From Corynebacterium endometrii (GTDB lineage Bacteria > Actinomycetota > Actinomycetes > Mycobacteriales > Mycobacteriaceae), in assembly GCF_004795735.1 (NCBI RefSeq), contig NZ_CP039247.1, positions 806,001 to 870,000 on the forward strand: DNA of 64,000 nucleotides, read 5' to 3'. Of the stretch, positions 61,529-64,000 are shown piece after piece (position 1 is the first letter of the stretch; each line of letters opens with the position of its first letter). The notes under the pieces were generated by a model, which ran no database searches, was not told the origin of the DNA, and saw only the letters and a program-made list of their open reading frames with translations. The translations under genes and the position numbers were made by a program.

Positions 61529-61574
61529 CCATAGGCTCCTGGTGGTTACGGCGCGTGCGTTAACCACCATAGGC
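61529..61574. repeat. Inverted repeat with flanking 8-bp direct repeats
   Basis: GGTGGTTA (61541-61548) and TAACCACC (61561-61568) form a hairpin. CCATAGGC occurs at 61529-61536 and 61567-61574. The 3' copy overlaps the hairpin arm by two bases. Confidence 0.55.
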
Positions 61575-61674
61575 GCAAAGCTCGCGGTCTGCCCGAGGGT
61601 GCAATGCAACAAACGTTCGGGCAGTAGCTGGCCATCGGCAACGAACCGAATCCCACGACGTACCATCCAGAAAT

Positions 61675-61694
61675 AGGCCTAAACAGGCCTAAAC
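61675..61694. repeat. Two tandem copies of AGGCCTAAAC
   Basis: A perfect 10-bp direct repeat, two copies without spacer. No function is evident. Confidence 0.6.
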
Positions 61695-61713
61695 CAGTTC
61701 AACCCGAAAAAGT

Positions 61714-61754
61714 AAAAACACCCCACCACCAGCAAAACACTGGTAGAGGGGTGT
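61714..61754 (-). terminator. Intrinsic terminator of tRNA-Gln
   Basis: On the minus strand ACACCCC pairs with GGGGTGT and ACCAG with CTGGT around a 7-nt loop, followed by TTTTTA. It starts 9 nt after the tRNA 3' end. Confidence 0.85.
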
Positions 61755-61763
61755 AACAAAAAG

Positions 61764-61835
61764 CTTCCCCACCAGGACTCGAACCTAGAATGACGGTACC
61801 AAAAACCGTAGTGTTGCCGATTACACCATGGGGAA
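61764..61835 (-). tRNA. tRNA-Gln (anticodon UUG)
   Basis: 72 nt read on the minus strand. The acceptor stem TTCCCCA/TGGGGAA, D stem GTGT/ACAC, anticodon stem ACGGT/ACCGT with loop TTTTGGT (anticodon TTG) and T arm CTAGG-TTCGAGT-CCTGG all pair. The discriminator base is G. CCA is not encoded. Glutamine decoding here should depend on Glu-tRNA amidation, as in most Gram-positives. Confidence 0.96.
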
Positions 61836-61975
61836 CCAGCAACCAGTGCGCATACGCACCTGGCGCTGTAAACACACTACCTGAAAATCCCGTCGGGGCA
61901 TAAATTGACTCGCGCTTAAATCCTTCTCGGCCGGCGGGGCGGGGCGCCGGCTCACGTTTGCCGGCGTAGGGGCAT

Positions 61976-61988
61976 TAGGCTGGAGGGC
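61976..61988 (+). promoter_or_regulatory. Leaderless-type promoter of the TetR gene before mfd
   Basis: TAGGCT at 61976-61981 lies 7 nt before the ATG at 61989. The intervening GGAGGGC also resembles a ribosome site, so the mode of initiation is open. Confidence 0.5.
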
Positions 61989-62672
61989 ATGGTGAGGCAG
62001 AGAATGCCCGGCAAGCAGCGCCGGGAACAGTTGATTTCCATCGGGCGCGCGGCTTTTTCGGAACTTGGATTTGACGGCACCTCGGTCGAGGAAATCGCGC
62101 TACGCGCGGGTGTATCCAAGCCGGTGGTCTATGAGCACTTCGGTGGCAAAGAAGGCCTGTACGCGGTGGTTATCGACCGTGAGATGCTGGCCTTGGAGAA
62201 GGTGATTACGGGGGCTTTGCAGGAGGGGTCGTGGCGCGCCCGCATCGAGCAGGCGACCATGGCGCTGTTGACGTACATCGAGGAAGAAACGGACGGGTTT
62301 ATCATCCTGGTGCGTGATTCCAAGCCGGGCACGGACCGCAGTTATTCCACGCTGCTTAACACGGCGGTGGGGCAGGTCTCCCACATCCTGGGCAACGCCT
62401 TTGCCCGGCGCGGGCTGGATCCTGCTTTGGCGGAGCTGTACGCCCAGGCGTTGGTGGGCATGGTGTCCATGACCGCCCAGTCGTGGTTGGACGTGCGCAG
62501 GCCGGACAAGGAAGCAGTGGCGGCGCATATCGTGAATTTGTGCTGGAATGGTTTGTCTGGTTTGGAGCAAAAACCTAAGCTGTCAGTTCCGTTGGTTGAG
62601 TTGGAAGATACCGCCTTTGATGCGTCCGCCGGTGGCAAAACGGTGGACGCGGGCGAAGAGGATGTGAAGTAA
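61989..62672 (+). CDS. TetR-family regulator upstream of mfd
   Basis: 227 residues. The helix-turn-helix TSVEEIALRAGVSKPVVYEH lies at about residues 31-50. The remainder is a typical all-helical TetR effector domain. A TetR gene directly before mfd is conserved in actinobacteria (Rv1019-mfd in M. tuberculosis). The start of mfd is 2 nt after the stop, so both are co-transcribed. It may regulate the repair gene and itself. An acidic C-terminal tail is non-conserved. Confidence 0.9.
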   Translation: MVRQRMPGKQRREQLISIGRAAFSELGFDGTSVEEIALRAGVSKPVVYEHFGGKEGLYAVVIDREMLALEKVITGALQEGSWRARIEQATMALLTYIEEETDGFIILVRDSKPGTDRSYSTLLNTAVGQVSHILGNAFARRGLDPALAELYAQALVGMVSMTAQSWLDVRRPDKEAVAAHIVNLCWNGLSGLEQKPKLSVPLVELEDTAFDASAGGKTVDAGEEDVK

Positions 62673-62674
62673 AC

Positions 62675-64000
62675 GTGCCGCCTATGCTTTCCGGATTGCT
62701 CAAGGTTGCTGCCTCGGATCCCAAGTTGAAGGGGTTGGCCTCCAACGTGGGGTTGGAGCGGCTGCATATCAGCGGCATCGATCAGGCCCGTCCCTGGGCT
62801 ATCGGCGCGCTGGCTAATCAGGCGCCGGTGCTGGTTGTCACGGCCACCGGCCGTGAGGCTGAGGATTTGACCGCAGAGCTGGCCGCCATGATGGGGGATA
62901 AGGTGGCGTTTTTCCCGGCGTGGGAGACGCTGCCGCACGAGCGTTTGAGCCCTGGCGCGGATATCGTGGGTCGGCGTGCGCAGGTGCTGCACCGCCTGGC
63001 CAAGGGGGAGTTGCGCGTCGTGGTGACCGCGGCGCGCGGATATTGCCAGCCCATTATGTCCGAGGTGGAGGGCCGGGAGCCCATCTCCCTTGCTGAGGAC
63101 GCGGAGTATCCGTTGGAGGCCGTGGTCTCTGCCTTAGAGTTCCGCGCCTATAAGCATGTGGATATGGTGGCCAAGCGGGGTGAGTATGCTACGCGCGGCG
63201 GCATTCTGGACGTGTTTCCCACCACCTCTGATTACCCGGTGCGCGTGGAGTTCTGGGGCGATGAGATCACGGATATCCGCCAGTTTTCCGTAGCAGATCA
63301 GCGCGCCATCCCGGAGATTGAGGTGGGTGCGGTGGACATCTTCCCGGCGCGGGAGCTGCCCATTACCAATGAGGTGGCCGCGCGGGCCGGGCGGTTGGCC
63401 CCGCAGCATGCGGGCAACGCTGCCTTGGCGGAGCTGCTGACCAAGGTCTCTGAGCACATTCCGGCCGACGGCATGGAGTCCCTCATCCCCGTCCTCGCCA
63501 CCTCGCCGTTGGTTGCGTTGCCTGAGTTTTTCCCGGCCGGCACCCACATTGTGTTGGTGGGGCCGGAAAAGATCCGCACGCGCATCGCGGACTTGGAAAA
63601 CACTGACGCCGAGTTTCTGGCCGCGGGCTGGGAGGCCGCCGCTATGGGGGCGGACGGTCCCATAGATGCCGCGAGCCTGGATCTTGAGGCCTCCAGCTAC
63701 CGCTCTTATGAGTCACTGGAGGCGACCGCGCGTGGACATGAGTTGCCGTTGTGGACTTTTGCGCCGCCGGGGATGTTTGAAGCCGATGAGGCTGACACCC
63801 TCCCCCTTGAATTCGAACCGGGGCCCACCCCGCGCGGTGATATCGCCGGGATTGACGCAATGATGGCCCAGCTGCTGGCACATACCAATGCCGGTGGCCG
63901 CGCGGCGTTTATCGCCCCTGCGCAGGGCGCTATAAAACGCATGGTGGATCGCTTTTCGGAAAAGGGCATCCGCACCTCCGTGGCGGAACCCGGTCAGGAG
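62675..64000 (+). CDS. mfd: Transcription-repair coupling factor Mfd, N-terminal part (3' end outside window)
   Basis: The frame from the GTG at 62675 stays open to the right edge (442 codons). The UvrB-like N-terminal damage-recognition module is clear: FPAWETLPHERLSPGADIVG, YATRGGILDVFPTTSDYPVR and VEFWGDEITDIRQFS. Mfd removes stalled RNA polymerase from damaged DNA and recruits UvrA. The helicase motor and the polymerase-interacting domain lie beyond the window. An ATG three codons downstream (62684) is an alternative start. Confidence 0.95.
   Translation, partial: MPPMLSGLLKVAASDPKLKGLASNVGLERLHISGIDQARPWAIGALANQAPVLVVTATGREAEDLTAELAAMMGDKVAFFPAWETLPHERLSPGADIVGRRAQVLHRLAKGELRVVVTAARGYCQPIMSEVEGREPISLAEDAEYPLEAVVSALEFRAYKHVDMVAKRGEYATRGGILDVFPTTSDYPVRVEFWGDEITDIRQFSVADQRAIPEIEVGAVDIFPARELPITNEVAARAGRLAPQHAGNAALAELLTKVSEHIPADGMESLIPVLATSPLVALPEFFPAGTHIVLVGPEKIRTRIADLENTDAEFLAAGWEAAAMGADGPIDAASLDLEASSYRSYESLEATARGHELPLWTFAPPGMFEADEADTLPLEFEPGPTPRGDIAGIDAMMAQLLAHTNAGGRAAFIAPAQGAIKRMVDRFSEKGIRTSVAEPGQE

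Larger units (their letters stand above)
61261..61763. other. 503-bp gene-poor region between the TRIC gene and tRNA-Gln
   Basis: No large gene is supported. It contains a possible 26-codon frame (61387-61467), an inverted repeat within 8-bp direct repeats (61529-61574), a 10-bp tandem repeat (61675-61694) and the tRNA terminator (61714-61754). A minus-strand 80-codon frame overlapping the end of the TRIC gene is judged a chance frame. Confidence 0.5.

Overview
The window is a chromosomal segment of a high-GC Gram-positive mycolic-acid bacterium, almost certainly a Corynebacterium. The gene order matches the corynebacterial and mycobacterial backbone: htrA/pepD-moaB2-mscL, fthC and galU-moeA-rimJ-membrane protein, pmt and rsmI, metG-tatD-rpf-ksgA-ispE, and pth-rplY-prs-glmU followed by a TetR gene and mfd. 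Lineage traits include a resuscitation-promoting factor, a protein O-mannosyltransferase, the long GapB-type GAPDH and many apparently leaderless genes. No prophage, insertion sequence, CRISPR array or rRNA was seen. One tRNA (Gln, UUG) is present.

Layout. 1-9 kb: end of an HtrA protease, MoaB2-like protein, MscL, a SAF-domain protein, formyl-THF cyclo-ligase, GalU, then glp (MoeA-like)-rimJ-glpR, which by synteny and topology is the gephyrin-like cell-division module. 9-20 kb: alkyl-DNA repair (tag, ogt), a DoxX/zinc-finger membrane pair, Pmt, RsmI, a phosphoesterase, MetG, two related acetyltransferases and TatD. 19-26 kb: rpf2, ksgA, ispE, a zinc chaperone (AztD-like), a Uup-like ABC-F protein and a secreted protein. 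26-36 kb: a monooxygenase, maltokinase-TreS, divergent PPK2, a HAD phosphatase, an enoyl-CoA hydratase-like enzyme, a dicarboxylate symporter and a duplicated-domain protein. 36-42.5 kb is an accessory-looking block: SqdX-like glycosyltransferase and SqdB-like UDP-sulfoquinovose synthase, then TetR-MmpL and a divergent six-TM protein. 42-54 kb: gamma-carbonic anhydrase, patatin, RF3, SDR, FMN reductase, an unlisted 57-residue acidic peptide, two peptidyl-tRNA hydrolases, nitronate monooxygenase, GapB, an FAH-family enzyme and an HNH protein. 54-64 kb: rplY, a truncated AlkD-like gene, an SDR, prs, glmU, an MFS transporter, a TRIC-type channel, tRNA-Gln, a TetR regulator and the 5' part of mfd.

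The strongest leads are these. (1) The adjacent sqdB-sqdX pair predicts sulfoquinovosyl diacylglycerol synthesis in a mycolic-acid bacterium, next to an MmpL exporter. (2) The MoeA-like Glp has lost hallmark MoeA active-site residues and sits with its putative membrane receptor. (3) A 57-residue protein has a hydrophobic head and an Asp/Trp-repeat tail. (4) At fourteen genes a TANNNT -10 box lies exactly 7 nt before the start codon, which implies leaderless mRNAs. (5) The Tag glycosylase has lost three of its four zinc ligands. All functions are inferred from sequence reading alone; no database search was possible.
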